Program-made: the position numbers and the translations under genes
Shown: positions 50,940 through 59,629 of the stretch, one piece after another
How the letters are laid out: each line of letters starts with the position of its first letter
How positions within the stretch are numbered: position 1 is the stretch's first letter
Notes under the pieces: model-generated
Databases searched by the model: none
Told to the model about the DNA's origin: nothing
Seen by the model: only the letters and a program-made list of their open reading frames with translations
Assembly: GCF_046507575.1 (NCBI RefSeq)
Contig: NZ_JBKFEY010000001.1
Span: 248,001-312,000 of the forward strand
DNA from: Pontitalea aquivivens
GTDB lineage: Bacteria > Pseudomonadota > Alphaproteobacteria > Rhodobacterales > Rhodobacteraceae
Length of the DNA: 64,000 nt
Direction: 5' to 3'

Positions 50940-52549
50940 TCGGCGGAATGATCGCGGGGCTGGGTCGTTATTTTCGCGCCCCGGCGCGCCCGACCGCGCG
51001 GGCGCTGGTGCTTGCGGCGGCCCTGGGTGCGGGCGTGGCCGCGGGGCAGGCGCCGCTGGGCTGGTGGTTCGTGGCGCTGCCCGCGCTGGCGGGCCTGATC
51101 GCATGGGTTCTGCCTGTGCAGGGGGCGGGCGCGCCTTCGGCGGCGCAGGCGGCCTGGGCGGGCTGGGCCGCGGGCTTTGGCTATGCGCTGGCCGCGATGT
51201 TCTGGATTGTGGAACCCTTTCTGGTGGACCCTTGGGCGCATGGTTGGATGGCGCCCTTCGCGCTGGTGCTGATGGCGGCGGGGATGGGGGTGTTCTGGGC
51301 GCTGGGCACGGGGCTGGGCGCGGCGCTGGCGCACAGGCCGGTGGCGCGGGCCCTGGGAATCGCGGCGGGGCTGGCGCTGTCGGATCTGTTGCGCAGCTAT
51401 CTGTTCACGGGCTTTCCCTGGGTGCTGCTGGGCCATGTCTGGGTCGGCACCCCTGTGGCGCAGGCGGCGGCGGTGGTGGGCCCGGTGGGCCTGTCGCTGG
51501 TGACGGCGCTGTTGGGGGCGGGGCTGGCGCTGGCTTGGCCCGGCGCGGGGGCCGGACGCGCGGTCTTGCGGCGGATGGGACCGCCTGTGCTGGCGCTTGT
51601 GGCGCTGGCGGGGTTGTGGGCGGGGGGGGCGGCGCGTCTGGCCGCGCCCGAGCCTGCGCGCGACGCCCCGGTCCGGCTGCGGCTGGTGCAGCCCAATGCG
51701 CCGCAGCATCTGAAATGGCATCCCGATTACCGGCTGGATTATTTCTACCGCCATCTTGACCTGACCGCCGCGCCCGGCGATGCGCCCGCCGACCTGGTGA
51801 TCTGGCCCGAAACGGCGGTGCCTTTCCTGCTGGATCGTCCCGGCGACGGGCTGGCGATGATCGCCGGGGCCGCGGGCGGCGTGCCCGTGGCGCTGGGCGT
51901 GCAGCGCGCCGAGGGCCTGCGCTATTTCAACAGCCTGGCGGTGATCGGCGCCGATGCGCGCCCCGGCGCGGTCTATGACAAGTTCCACCTTGTGCCCTTT
52001 GGCGAATATATCCCCTTTGGCGATGCGCTGGCGCGTCTGGGCCTGCGCGCCTTTGCCGCGCAAGAGGGCAATGGCTATACCCCCGGGCCGGGCGCGCGGG
52101 TGCTGGATCTGGGTCCCCTGGGCCGGGTGCAGCCGCTGATCTGCTATGAGGCGGTCTTTCCCCAGGATCTGCGCGCGGCGCCCGAACGGCCCGACTGGCT
52201 GATGCAGGTCACCAATGACGCCTGGTTCGGCAATCTGTCCGGCCCCTGGCAGCATTTGGCCCAGGCACGGCTGCGTGCGATCGAGACGGGGCTGCCGCTG
52301 GCGCGCGCGGCCAATACCGGCGTGTCGGCGGTGATCGACGGGCGCGGCCGGGTGGTGGCGGCGCTGGGGCTGGATCAGGCGGGTGTGGTCGATGCCGAGC
52401 TGCCCGCGGCCCTGCCGGTCACGCCCTACTGGATCTGGGGCGACGGGCCGGTGGCGGGCGCGATCCTGGCGCTGGTCGCCGGGCTTGCGCTGCACGGACG
52501 CAGGGCGCGACGGTCAAAAGCCATTGACCCGCGCGGGGGCGCGGTCTAG
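50936..52549 (+). CDS. lnt: Lnt, apolipoprotein N-acyltransferase
   Basis: A 537-residue inner-membrane enzyme that adds the third acyl chain to lipoproteins. The first 220 residues are mostly transmembrane. The nitrilase-like periplasmic domain has the Glu in WPETAVPFLLD, the Lys in VYDKFHLVPFGEYIPFG, and the catalytic Cys in PLICYEAVFPQ. The start at 50936 overlaps the corC stop by four bases. Confidence 0.95.
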   Translation: MIGGMIAGLGRYFRAPARPTARALVLAAALGAGVAAGQAPLGWWFVALPALAGLIAWVLPVQGAGAPSAAQAAWAGWAAGFGYALAAMFWIVEPFLVDPWAHGWMAPFALVLMAAGMGVFWALGTGLGAALAHRPVARALGIAAGLALSDLLRSYLFTGFPWVLLGHVWVGTPVAQAAAVVGPVGLSLVTALLGAGLALAWPGAGAGRAVLRRMGPPVLALVALAGLWAGGAARLAAPEPARDAPVRLRLVQPNAPQHLKWHPDYRLDYFYRHLDLTAAPGDAPADLVIWPETAVPFLLDRPGDGLAMIAGAAGGVPVALGVQRAEGLRYFNSLAVIGADARPGAVYDKFHLVPFGEYIPFGDALARLGLRAFAAQEGNGYTPGPGARVLDLGPLGRVQPLICYEAVFPQDLRAAPERPDWLMQVTNDAWFGNLSGPWQHLAQARLRAIETGLPLARAANTGVSAVIDGRGRVVAALGLDQAGVVDAELPAALPVTPYWIWGDGPVAGAILALVAGLALHGRRARRSKAIDPRGGAV

Positions 52550-52564
52550 GCAGGCGCAACGAAC

Positions 52565-52610
52565 CGTCACAACGGCTTCCTGGCGTGACGGGGATCATAT
52601 CAATGGAGCA
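52565..52610 (+). promoter_or_regulatory. SAM/SAH riboswitch upstream of metK
   Basis: The stem CGTCAC/GTGACG encloses AACGGCTTCCTGG, and after a short linker ATGGAGCA follows. This matches the SAM/SAH riboswitch known upstream of metK in Rhodobacterales. GCTTCC in the loop can pair with GGAGC, the metK ribosome binding site, forming a pseudoknot. Ligand binding would then block translation when S-adenosylmethionine is abundant. Confidence 0.93.
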
Positions 52611-52617
52611 CTTCCCG

Positions 52618-53784
52618 ATGACACGACAGAATTACATCTTCACCTCCGAGTCCGTCTCGGAGGGGCATCCCGACAAGGTCTGCGACCGGATTTCCGATGC
52701 GGTGCTGGACGCGCTGCTGACCGAGGAACCCAATGCCCGCGTCGCTTGTGAAACCTTCGCCACGACAAACCGTGTCATCGTGGGCGGCGAGGTCGGGCTG
52801 TCCGGCGCGGCGGCGCTGGATGCCTTCATGGGCCGGGTCGAGGGGATCGTGCGCGATTGTGTGCGCGACATCGGCTACGAACAGGACGAATTCCACTGGA
52901 ACACGCTGAACGTGCAGAACTTTCTGCACCGCCAGTCGGCCCATATCGCGCAGGGCGTCGACAAGGACGGGGCGGGCGACCAGGGCATCATGTTCGGCTA
53001 TGCGACCGATGAGACGCCCGAACTGATGCCCGCGCCGATCCAGTATGCCCATGCGATCCTGCGTCGCCTGGCCGAGGTGCGCAAATCCGGCGAACAGCCG
53101 ACGCTGCGTCCCGATGCGAAATCCCAGCTTTCGGTGCGCTATGAGGGCGGCCGCCCGGTCGGGGTCAGCTCGATCGTGCTGTCCACCCAGCATGCCGATG
53201 CCCGCCAGACCAGCGCCGACATCCGCGCCATCGTCGAACCCTATATCCGCGAGGTCCTGCCCGAGGGCTGGATCACCGGCCAGACCGAATGGTGGGTCAA
53301 CCCCACCGGCACCTTCGTGATCGGCGGGCCGGACGGGGATGCGGGGCTGACCGGGCGCAAGATCATCGTGGACACCTATGGCGGCGCGGCACCGCACGGG
53401 GGCGGGGCGTTTTCCGGCAAGGACCCGACCAAGGTGGACCGCTCGGCCGCCTATGCGGCGCGCTATCTGGCCAAGAACGTGGTCGCGGCGGGGCTGGCGC
53501 GCAAATGCGTGATCCAGCTGTCCTATGCGATCGGCGTAGCCAGGCCGCTGTCGATCTATGCCGATACGCAAGGCACGGGCGTGGTGCCCGATGCCGAGAT
53601 CGAACGGGTCGTTGCGCAATGCATGGACCTGACGCCGCGTGGCATCCGCACCCATCTGGATCTGTGCCGTCCGATCTATGCCCGCACCGCGGCCTATGGC
53701 CATTTCGGTCGCGCGCCCGAGGCCGATGGCGGTTTCAGCTGGGAACGCACCGATCTGACCGAGGTGCTGAAAAAGGCGATTTGA
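52618..53784 (+). CDS. metK: MetK, S-adenosylmethionine synthase
   Basis: A 388-residue cytosolic enzyme making SAM from methionine and ATP. The N-terminus MTRQNYIFTSESVSEGHPDK and GAGDQGIMFGYATDETPELM are family signatures, as is GGGAFSGKDPTKVDRSAAYA. ATG 52618 is the start because GGAG lies nine bases before it; the in-frame ATG at 52603 is within the riboswitch. Expression is probably controlled by that riboswitch. Confidence 0.97.
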   Translation: MTRQNYIFTSESVSEGHPDKVCDRISDAVLDALLTEEPNARVACETFATTNRVIVGGEVGLSGAAALDAFMGRVEGIVRDCVRDIGYEQDEFHWNTLNVQNFLHRQSAHIAQGVDKDGAGDQGIMFGYATDETPELMPAPIQYAHAILRRLAEVRKSGEQPTLRPDAKSQLSVRYEGGRPVGVSSIVLSTQHADARQTSADIRAIVEPYIREVLPEGWITGQTEWWVNPTGTFVIGGPDGDAGLTGRKIIVDTYGGAAPHGGGAFSGKDPTKVDRSAAYAARYLAKNVVAAGLARKCVIQLSYAIGVARPLSIYADTQGTGVVPDAEIERVVAQCMDLTPRGIRTHLDLCRPIYARTAAYGHFGRAPEADGGFSWERTDLTEVLKKAI

Positions 53785-53887
53785 TCGCAGATGTGCCGGA
53801 CCTGGCCCGGCAAACGGGGGCGCGCCGATGGCGCGCCCCCGTGCGTCGCCGGCGGTGCCGGGGCCTGCCCGGTCGCGGGCGGGTGGG

Positions 53888-53927
53888 GCGGATGCCTCCG
53901 GCGGAGGTATTTGGGGCAAGATGAAAG
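53888..53927 (+). repeat. Dispersed Rhodobacterales-type element, copy 2
   Basis: GATGCCTCCGGCGGAGGTAT followed by TTGGGGCAAGATGAAAG lies between metK and trmB. The core CCTCCGGCGGAGG is a perfect small hairpin followed by TATTT, so it could act as a weak terminator after metK. Confidence 0.75.
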
Positions 53928-53998
53928 GGCCGCCGCGCCGGGTCTGTCGGCGGCTTGGTCTTGACCTTGGGCCGGCAGGGGCGCTAGAGCCCGCGGCC

Positions 53999-54733
53999 AT
54001 GAGCGAGAACACCCCCAAACCCGAGACCGGGCCCGATGCCGGCCCCGAATGGCGCAATTTCTATGGGCGCCGGTCGGGCAAGACCATGCGCCCCAGCCAG
54101 AAGGCCTATCTGTCCGAGGATCTGGAGACGCTGCGCCCGCGCGGAATTTCGCGCGAGGAAAACCCTGCGCGCGAGATCATCGACCCGGCCACGATCTTTG
54201 GCAACGACCATCCGGTCTGGCTTGAGATCGGCTTTGGCGGGGGCGAGCATCTGGTGCATATGGCGGCCCGCTATCCGGGGATCAACATCATCGGCTGCGA
54301 GCCCTTTATCAACGGCGTGGCGATGCTGTTGGGCAAGATCCGGGCGGCGGGGGTGACGAATCTGGCGGTGCATCCGGGCGATGCGCGCGATCTGATGGAT
54401 GTGTTGCCCGAGGGCTGTATCGCGAAGGCCTTCCTGAACTATCCCGATCCCTGGCCCAAGCGCCGCCACCACCGGCGCCGGTTCGTGACGCAGGATCATC
54501 TGGTGCCGCTGGCGCGCTGCATGGCGCGGGGGGCCGAATTCCGCGTGGCGACCGACATTCCCGATTACATGCGCCAGGCCTTGTGCGAGGTGCCGAAGGC
54601 GGGCTTTGCGCTGGTGGCCCATTCCGGTGCGCCCTGGGATGACTGGATTTCCACCCGCTATGAACGAAAGGCCCTGCGTGAAGGCCGGGTGCCCGATTAC
54701 GCGACCTTTGTCCGGATCGGCGGCCAAGAGTGA
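53999..54733 (+). CDS. trmB: TrmB, tRNA (guanine-N7)-methyltransferase
   Basis: A 244-residue SAM-dependent enzyme methylating G46 of tRNA. It has NDHPVWLEIGFGGGEHLVHM (SAM site) near residue 70 and FLNYPDPWPKRRHHRRRFVT. ATG 53999 (MSENTPKPETGPDAG) is used; the open frame upstream covers the dispersed element and lacks homology. The next gene, aroA, starts 54 bases on. Confidence 0.94.
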   Translation: MSENTPKPETGPDAGPEWRNFYGRRSGKTMRPSQKAYLSEDLETLRPRGISREENPAREIIDPATIFGNDHPVWLEIGFGGGEHLVHMAARYPGINIIGCEPFINGVAMLLGKIRAAGVTNLAVHPGDARDLMDVLPEGCIAKAFLNYPDPWPKRRHHRRRFVTQDHLVPLARCMARGAEFRVATDIPDYMRQALCEVPKAGFALVAHSGAPWDDWISTRYERKALREGRVPDYATFVRIGGQE

Positions 54734-54787
54734 TTTACGCCCCCCAAGCCTTGGGCTAACAGGGAAGCGACCAAGAGGGAGGCACCC

Positions 54788-56134
54788 ATGTCCGGCCACG
54801 GCGATCCGATTCCGATGATGTCCCGCAGGGGCGGGCCGCTGCGCGGCGTGGCCGAGGTTCCGGGCGACAAGTCGATCTCGCACCGGGCGCTGATCCTGGG
54901 CGCGCTGTCGGTCGGCGAGACGCGGATCACCGGCCTGCTGGAAGGCCAGGACGTGCTGGACACCGCCAAGGCGATGCGCGCCTTCGGGGCCGAGGTCACG
55001 CGGGTGGTCCCCGGCGAATGGGTGGTGCAGGGCGTGGGCGTGGGCGGCTTTGCCGAACCCGCCGATGTGATCGATTGCGGCAATTCGGGCACGGGCGTGC
55101 GGCTGATCATGGGCTGCATGGCGACCTCGGCGATCAGCGCGACCTTTACGGGCGACGCATCCTTGCGCAAGCGGCCGATGGGGCGGGTGACCGATCCGCT
55201 GGCGCTGTTCGGGGCGCGGGCCTATGGGCGCGCGGGCGGGCGGCTGCCGATGACGGTGGTGGGCGCGGCGGACCCGGTGCCGGTGCGCTACGCGGTGCCG
55301 ATGCCCTCGGCGCAGGTCAAATCGGCGGTGTTGCTGGCGGGGCTGAACGCGCCGGGCCAGACCGTGGTGATCGAGAAGGAAGCGACGCGCGATCATACCG
55401 AACGCATGCTGCGTGGCTTTGGTGCGGAACTGAGCGTTGAGGAAACGCCCGAGGGCCGTGTCATCACGCTGCAGGGCCAGCCCGATCTGCGCGGGCAGGT
55501 GGTGGCGGTGCCGCGCGATCCGTCCTCGGCCGCCTTTCCGGTCTGCGCGGCGCTGATCGTGCCGGGCTCGGACATCCTTGTGCCGGGCGTCAGCCAGAAC
55601 CCCACGCGCAACGGCCTGTTCACCACGCTGGTCGAGATGGGCGCCGACATAACCTTTGAAAACCCGCGCGAGGAGGGCGGTGAGCCGGTGGCCGACCTGC
55701 GCGTGCGCCATTCGGCGTTGACGGGGATCGAGGTGCCGGCCGAGCGCGCGGCCTCGATGATCGACGAATATCCGGTGCTGGCGGTGGTTGCCGCCTGTGC
55801 CAGCGGCACTACGGTGATGCGCGGGGTCAAGGAGCTGCGCGTGAAGGAAAGCGACCGGATCGACGCGATGGCGCGCGGGCTTGAAGCCTGCGGCCTGCGG
55901 GTCGAGGAAGATCCAGACACGCTGATCGTGCATGGCCTGGGTCCCGATGGCGTGCCGGGCGGCGCCACCTGCGCCACCCATATCGACCATCGCATCGCCA
56001 TGAGCTTTCTGGTGCTGGGGCTGGTGTCGCAGGGGCCGATCACGGTCGATGACGGTTCGCCCATCGCGACCTCGTTCCCGACGTTCGAAGGCCTGATGGC
56101 GGGCCTGGGCGCGCGGATCGAACGGCGCCCCTGA
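54788..56134 (+). CDS. aroA: AroA, 3-phosphoshikimate 1-carboxyvinyltransferase
   Basis: A 448-residue EPSP synthase of the shikimate pathway. Substrate-binding motifs PGDKSISHRALILGALS near residue 23 and DCGNSGTGVRLIMG near 98 are clear, with ELRVKESDRIDAMARGLEAC in the C-terminal domain. The start at 54788 follows AGAGGGAGG. The sequence motif GDKSISHRA with Ala after the Arg resembles class II alphaproteobacterial enzymes; class assignment is tentative. Confidence 0.95.
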   Translation: MSGHGDPIPMMSRRGGPLRGVAEVPGDKSISHRALILGALSVGETRITGLLEGQDVLDTAKAMRAFGAEVTRVVPGEWVVQGVGVGGFAEPADVIDCGNSGTGVRLIMGCMATSAISATFTGDASLRKRPMGRVTDPLALFGARAYGRAGGRLPMTVVGAADPVPVRYAVPMPSAQVKSAVLLAGLNAPGQTVVIEKEATRDHTERMLRGFGAELSVEETPEGRVITLQGQPDLRGQVVAVPRDPSSAAFPVCAALIVPGSDILVPGVSQNPTRNGLFTTLVEMGADITFENPREEGGEPVADLRVRHSALTGIEVPAERAASMIDEYPVLAVVAACASGTTVMRGVKELRVKESDRIDAMARGLEACGLRVEEDPDTLIVHGLGPDGVPGGATCATHIDHRIAMSFLVLGLVSQGPITVDDGSPIATSFPTFEGLMAGLGARIERRP

Positions 56135-56142
56135 GGCAGGGT

Positions 56143-56182
56143 GCGGGAGCCTCCGGCGGAGGTATTTGGAGCAAGATGAAAA
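56143..56182 (+). repeat. Dispersed Rhodobacterales-type element, copy 3
   Basis: GCCTCCGGCGGAGGTATTTG followed by GAGCAAGATGAAAA lies just after aroA, closely matching copy 2. It faces an inverted, more diverged copy at 56188. Confidence 0.75.
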
Positions 56183-56187
56183 TGCTG

Positions 56188-56216
56188 TTTCTTCTTGGCA
56201 AAAATACTCAGGACGC
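56188..56216 (-). repeat. Dispersed Rhodobacterales-type element, copy 4 (inverted)
   Basis: On the minus strand this reads CCTGAGTATTTTTGCCAAGA plus AGAA, the right-hand half of the same element in opposite orientation to copy 3, with five bases between. Together they form a head-to-head pair filling the aroA-cmk gap. Confidence 0.65.
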
Positions 56217-56244
56217 AGCGGCGGCCTGAAGCACGGGGGCGGGG

Positions 56245-56847
56245 ATGCGGTTCACGGTAGCCATCGACGGGCCGGCGGCGGCGGGCAAGGGCACGATCAG
56301 CCGGGCGCTGGCCGCGCGGTTCGGGTTTGCGCATCTGGATACGGGGCTGCTGTATCGTGCGGTGGGCGCGCTTGTGGCCGAGGGCGCCGATCCGGTCGCG
56401 GCGGCGCGGGGGCTTTCGGCGGCGGATCTGGCGCGTGCGGATCTGCGCAGCCTGGCCGCGGGCGAGGCGGCCTCGAAAGTCGCGGTGATGCCCGAGGTGC
56501 GCGCGGCGCTTGTGGATTTTCAGCGTCGCTTTGCCCGGGGCCAGGGCGGTGCGGTGCTGGACGGGCGCGACATCGGCACGGTGATCTGCCCCGAGGCCGA
56601 GGTGAAGCTGTTCGTGACCGCCAGCGCGCCGGTGCGCGCGCACCGGCGCTGGCTGGAGGTCGGCGGGGATGAGGCCGAGGTGCTGGCTCAGGTCATCGCG
56701 CGCGACCGGCGCGACAGTGACCGCGCCACCGCGCCGATGCGGCCGGCCGGGGATGCGGTGGTGATCGACACCTCGGAGATGGGGATCGACGAGGCGGTCG
56801 AGCATGCGACCGCGGTGATCCGCCAAAAGCTGCCGCAGGCGGGCTGA
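56245..56847 (+). CDS. cmk: Cmk, cytidylate kinase
   Basis: A 200-residue kinase phosphorylating CMP and dCMP. The P-loop is in FTVAIDGPAAAGKGTISRAL at residues 3-22. GAVLDGRDIGTVICPEAEVK is the family substrate site, followed by the lid region ARDRRDSDRATAPM. Gene order aroA-cmk-rpsA is common in proteobacteria. Confidence 0.95.
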   Translation: MRFTVAIDGPAAAGKGTISRALAARFGFAHLDTGLLYRAVGALVAEGADPVAAARGLSAADLARADLRSLAAGEAASKVAVMPEVRAALVDFQRRFARGQGGAVLDGRDIGTVICPEAEVKLFVTASAPVRAHRRWLEVGGDEAEVLAQVIARDRRDSDRATAPMRPAGDAVVIDTSEMGIDEAVEHATAVIRQKLPQAG

Positions 56848-57013
56848 AACCGGGGGCTGTGCGATTCCATGCTTGCCGGGTCGGGGATTCGTCCCTATAC
56901 GGACCCGGTCCGAAGGGCCCGGCGTTGCCGTGGCCCGGTCGTGGCATTGCAACGAAAGACCGGCGGAGCCAACCGCATGGCCTGTGAAACACACGCAAAG
57001 GAAACTGACACGC
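56848..57013 (+). other. rpsA leader region
   Basis: This 166-base gap between cmk and rpsA holds GGACCCGGTCC, a perfect palindrome (56900-56910), and a GC-rich stretch with several possible hairpins. The leader of a ribosomal protein S1 gene may be autoregulated, but I recognise no described leader motif. AAAGGAAA precedes the start at useful distance. Confidence 0.4.
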
Positions 57014-58699
57014 ATGTGCGCTAAAGCGACTATGGAAGAATTCGAGGCCCTTCTGAACGAGAGCCTGGAAATCGACACGCCGAACGAAGGTTCGGTGGTC
57101 AAGGGCAAGGTCATCGCCATCGAGGCGGGCCAGGCCATCATCGACGTCGGCTACAAGATGGAAGGCCGCGTCGATCTGAAGGAATTCGCCAATCCCGGCG
57201 AGGCCCCCGCGATCGCCGTTGGCGATGAGGTCGAGGTTTACCTGGACCGCGTCGAAAACGCGCGTGGCGAGGCTGTCATCAGCCGTGAGAAGGCCCGCCG
57301 CGAGGAAGCCTGGGACCGTCTGGAAAAAGCCTATGCCAGCGAAGAGCGCGTCGATGGCGCCATCTTCGGCCGCGTCAAGGGTGGCTTCACCGTCGATCTG
57401 GGCGGCGCCGTGGCCTTCCTGCCGGGCAGCCAGGTTGACGTGCGTCCCGTGCGCGATGCGGGCCCCCTGATGGGGCTGAAGCAGCCGTTCCAGATCCTGA
57501 AGATGGACCGTCGCCGTGGCAATATCGTCGTGTCGCGCCGTGCGATCCTGGAAGAAAGCCGCGCCGAACAGCGCGCCGAAGTCATCGGCAACCTGTCCGA
57601 AGGTCAGGTTGTGGATGGTGTGGTCAAGAACATCACCGAATACGGCGCCTTCGTTGATCTGGGCGGTGTCGACGGCCTGCTGCACGTCACCGACATGGCC
57701 TGGCGCCGCGTCAACCACCCGTCCGAGATCCTGTCGATCGGCGAGACCGTCAAGGTTCAGGTCGTCAAGATCAACAAGGAAACCCACCGCATCAGCCTGG
57801 GCATGAAGCAGCTGCAGAACGATCCGTGGGATTCGGTGGAACGGTCCTACCCGATCGGTTCGGTCCACAAGGGCCGCGTGACCAACATCACCGATTACGG
57901 CGCCTTCGTCGAACTGGAAGCCGGTGTCGAGGGTCTGGTTCACGTCAGCGAAATGTCCTGGACCAAGAAGAACGTGCACCCCGGCAAGATCGTTTCGACC
58001 AGCCAGGAAGTCGACGTCATGGTGCTGGAGATCGACACCGCCAAGCGCCGTGTGTCGCTGGGTCTCAAGCAGACCATGCGCAACCCGTGGGAAGTGTTCT
58101 CGGAAACGCATCCGGTCGGCACCGTCATCGAGGGCGAAGTCAAGAACATCACCGAATTCGGTCTGTTCATCGGCCTGGAAAACGACATCGACGGCATGGT
58201 TCACCTGTCCGACCTGTCGTGGGAACAGCGTGGCGAGGATGCGATCCAGAACTACCGCAAGGGCGATGTGGTCAAGGCCGTCGTCACCGAGGTCGATGTC
58301 GAGAAGGAACGCATCTCGCTGTCGATCAAGTCGCTGGATGCCGACAACTTCTCGGATGCGGTTGACGGCGTGAAGCGCGGTTCGGTGATCACGGTCGAAG
58401 TGACCGCGATCGAGGATGGCGGCATCGAGGTCGAATACAACGGCATGAAGTCCTTCATCCGTCGTTCGGACCTGTCGCGCGACCGTGCCGACCAGCGCCC
58501 CGAGCGTTTCCAGGTTGGTGACAAGGTCGACGTGCGCGTGACCAATGTCGATGCCAAGACCCGCCGTCTGGGCCTGTCGATCAAGGCGCGCGAGATCGCC
58601 GAAGAGAAAGAGGCCGTGGAACAGTACGGTTCTTCCGACTCGGGTGCCTCGCTGGGCGATATCCTGGGCGCCGCGCTGAAAGGCTCGGGCGACCGCTAA
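57014..58699 (+). CDS. rpsA: Ribosomal protein S1
   Basis: A 561-residue 30S protein with six S1 repeats, visible as recurring segments such as DGVVKNITEYGAFVDLGGVD, KGRVTNITDYGAFVELEAGV and GEVKNITEFGLFIGLENDID. It binds mRNA and helps initiate translation. ATG 57014 (MCAKATMEEFEALLNES) is used; ATG 57032 is the alternative. Codon use has the strong bias of highly expressed genes (CGT for Arg, GGT for Gly more common than in neighbours). Confidence 0.97.
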   Translation: MCAKATMEEFEALLNESLEIDTPNEGSVVKGKVIAIEAGQAIIDVGYKMEGRVDLKEFANPGEAPAIAVGDEVEVYLDRVENARGEAVISREKARREEAWDRLEKAYASEERVDGAIFGRVKGGFTVDLGGAVAFLPGSQVDVRPVRDAGPLMGLKQPFQILKMDRRRGNIVVSRRAILEESRAEQRAEVIGNLSEGQVVDGVVKNITEYGAFVDLGGVDGLLHVTDMAWRRVNHPSEILSIGETVKVQVVKINKETHRISLGMKQLQNDPWDSVERSYPIGSVHKGRVTNITDYGAFVELEAGVEGLVHVSEMSWTKKNVHPGKIVSTSQEVDVMVLEIDTAKRRVSLGLKQTMRNPWEVFSETHPVGTVIEGEVKNITEFGLFIGLENDIDGMVHLSDLSWEQRGEDAIQNYRKGDVVKAVVTEVDVEKERISLSIKSLDADNFSDAVDGVKRGSVITVEVTAIEDGGIEVEYNGMKSFIRRSDLSRDRADQRPERFQVGDKVDVRVTNVDAKTRRLGLSIKAREIAEEKEAVEQYGSSDSGASLGDILGAALKGSGDR

Positions 58700-58738
58700 G
58701 CCTGTGGGGCCGCCGCTGTGGTGGCCCTGATCTTCCGA

Positions 58739-58770
58739 CGGCCCCGCCCCCGTGGCGGGGCCGTTTTCGT
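58739..58770 (+). terminator. Rho-independent terminator after rpsA
   Basis: CGGCCCCGCC and GGCGGGGCCG form a 10-bp perfect stem with a five-base loop, followed by TTTTCGTT, 40 bases beyond the rpsA stop. Confidence 0.9.
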
Positions 58771-58889
58771 TGCCCCGATTCGCCCCCTTGGCGCGGTTTG
58801 CCGCCCGCAGGGCCGGCGCGCTATGCGCAAAAAACCCGTCCCCCTGCGAAGGAGTGGCGGAAATCCGCTTTATTCCAAGCCTTTGCTGT

Positions 58890-58917
58890 TTGTGCCGCGC
58901 GATTTTCTGCCTATAGT
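58890..58917 (+). promoter_or_regulatory. Promoter of ihfB
   Basis: TTGTGC (58890-58895), a 16-base spacer and TATAGT (58912-58917) lie about 53 bases before the ihfB start. It is the only good sigma-70-like element between the rpsA terminator and ihfB. Confidence 0.55.
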
Positions 58918-58970
58918 CGGGCAGATAACGCCCGGGGGATCGCCCGGGGGACTCTGGGGGGATTTGCCAC

Positions 58971-59258
58971 ATGATCCGATCGGAACTGATCGCCAAGATC
59001 GCCGAAGAAAACCCGCATCTGTTCCAGCGCGACGTCGAAAAGATCGTGAACACGATCTTTGAGGAAATCGTCGAGGCCATGGCCCGGGGCGACCGGGTGG
59101 AACTGCGTGGGTTCGGGGCGTTCTCGGTCAAGAAACGTGACGCGCGCACGGGCCGCAACCCGCGCACCGGCGACACGGTCGAGGTTGAGGAAAAGCACGT
59201 TCCCTTCTTCAAGACCGGCAAGCTGCTGCGTGACCGGCTGAACGGTGAGGACGGCTGA
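58971..59258 (+). CDS. ihfB: IhfB, integration host factor subunit beta
   Basis: A 95-residue HU/IHF-family DNA-bending protein. It opens MIRSELIAKIAEENPHLFQR and has GRNPRTGDTVEVEEKHVPFF, the DNA-binding arm with the conserved RNPRTG turn. The rpsA-ihfB order is widespread. The stop overlaps the lapA start (TGATG). Confidence 0.95.
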   Translation: MIRSELIAKIAEENPHLFQRDVEKIVNTIFEEIVEAMARGDRVELRGFGAFSVKKRDARTGRNPRTGDTVEVEEKHVPFFKTGKLLRDRLNGEDG

Positions 59259-59620
59259 TGATCCGCGCCCTGCGCTACCTGTTCCTGGCCGCGCTTGCGG
59301 TGGTGATGATCGCGTTGGCGCTGTCGAATCGCGCGCCGGTGGAATTGCGCGCGCTGCCGCCCGAGGCCGGTGCCTTCCTGGGCGTCGACTGGGCGGTGCA
59401 GGTGCCGCTGTTCCTGGTGATTCTGGGCGGGGTGTTGCTGGGGCTGCTGATCGGCTTTGTCTGGGAATGGATGCGCGAACACCGCCTGCGGGCCGAAGCC
59501 GCCCAGACCCGTCGCGAGGCGGAGCGCCTGTCGCGTGAGGTGAAGAAGCTGCGCCAGGATACGCAGGGCCCCCAGGATGATGTACTGGCGCTTCTGGATA
59601 ATTCGGCGCGCAAGGCCTAG
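59258..59620 (+). CDS. lapA: LapA-domain membrane protein
   Basis: A 120-residue protein with two transmembrane helices (LRYLFLAALAVVMIALALSN and VPLFLVILGGVLLGLLIGFV) and a charged cytoplasmic coiled segment (AQTRREAERLSREVKKLRQ). This is the LapA/DUF1049 plan; LapA with LapB adjusts lipopolysaccharide synthesis in enterobacteria. lapB is not adjacent. It is coupled to ihfB. Confidence 0.85.
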   Translation: MIRALRYLFLAALAVVMIALALSNRAPVELRALPPEAGAFLGVDWAVQVPLFLVILGGVLLGLLIGFVWEWMREHRLRAEAAQTRREAERLSREVKKLRQDTQGPQDDVLALLDNSARKA

Positions 59621-59629
59621 ATCGGGGCC

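Noticed and set aside
49481..52495. An open frame of about 1000 codons on the minus strand opposite ybeY, corC and lnt
   Set aside because: The opposite strand carries three clearly conserved genes; the antisense product is a low-complexity Arg/Pro/Gln-rich sequence.
52603..52620. ATG at 52603 as the metK start
   Set aside because: It lies inside the SAM/SAH riboswitch consensus; the ribosome binding site GGAG is downstream of it and fits the ATG at 52618.
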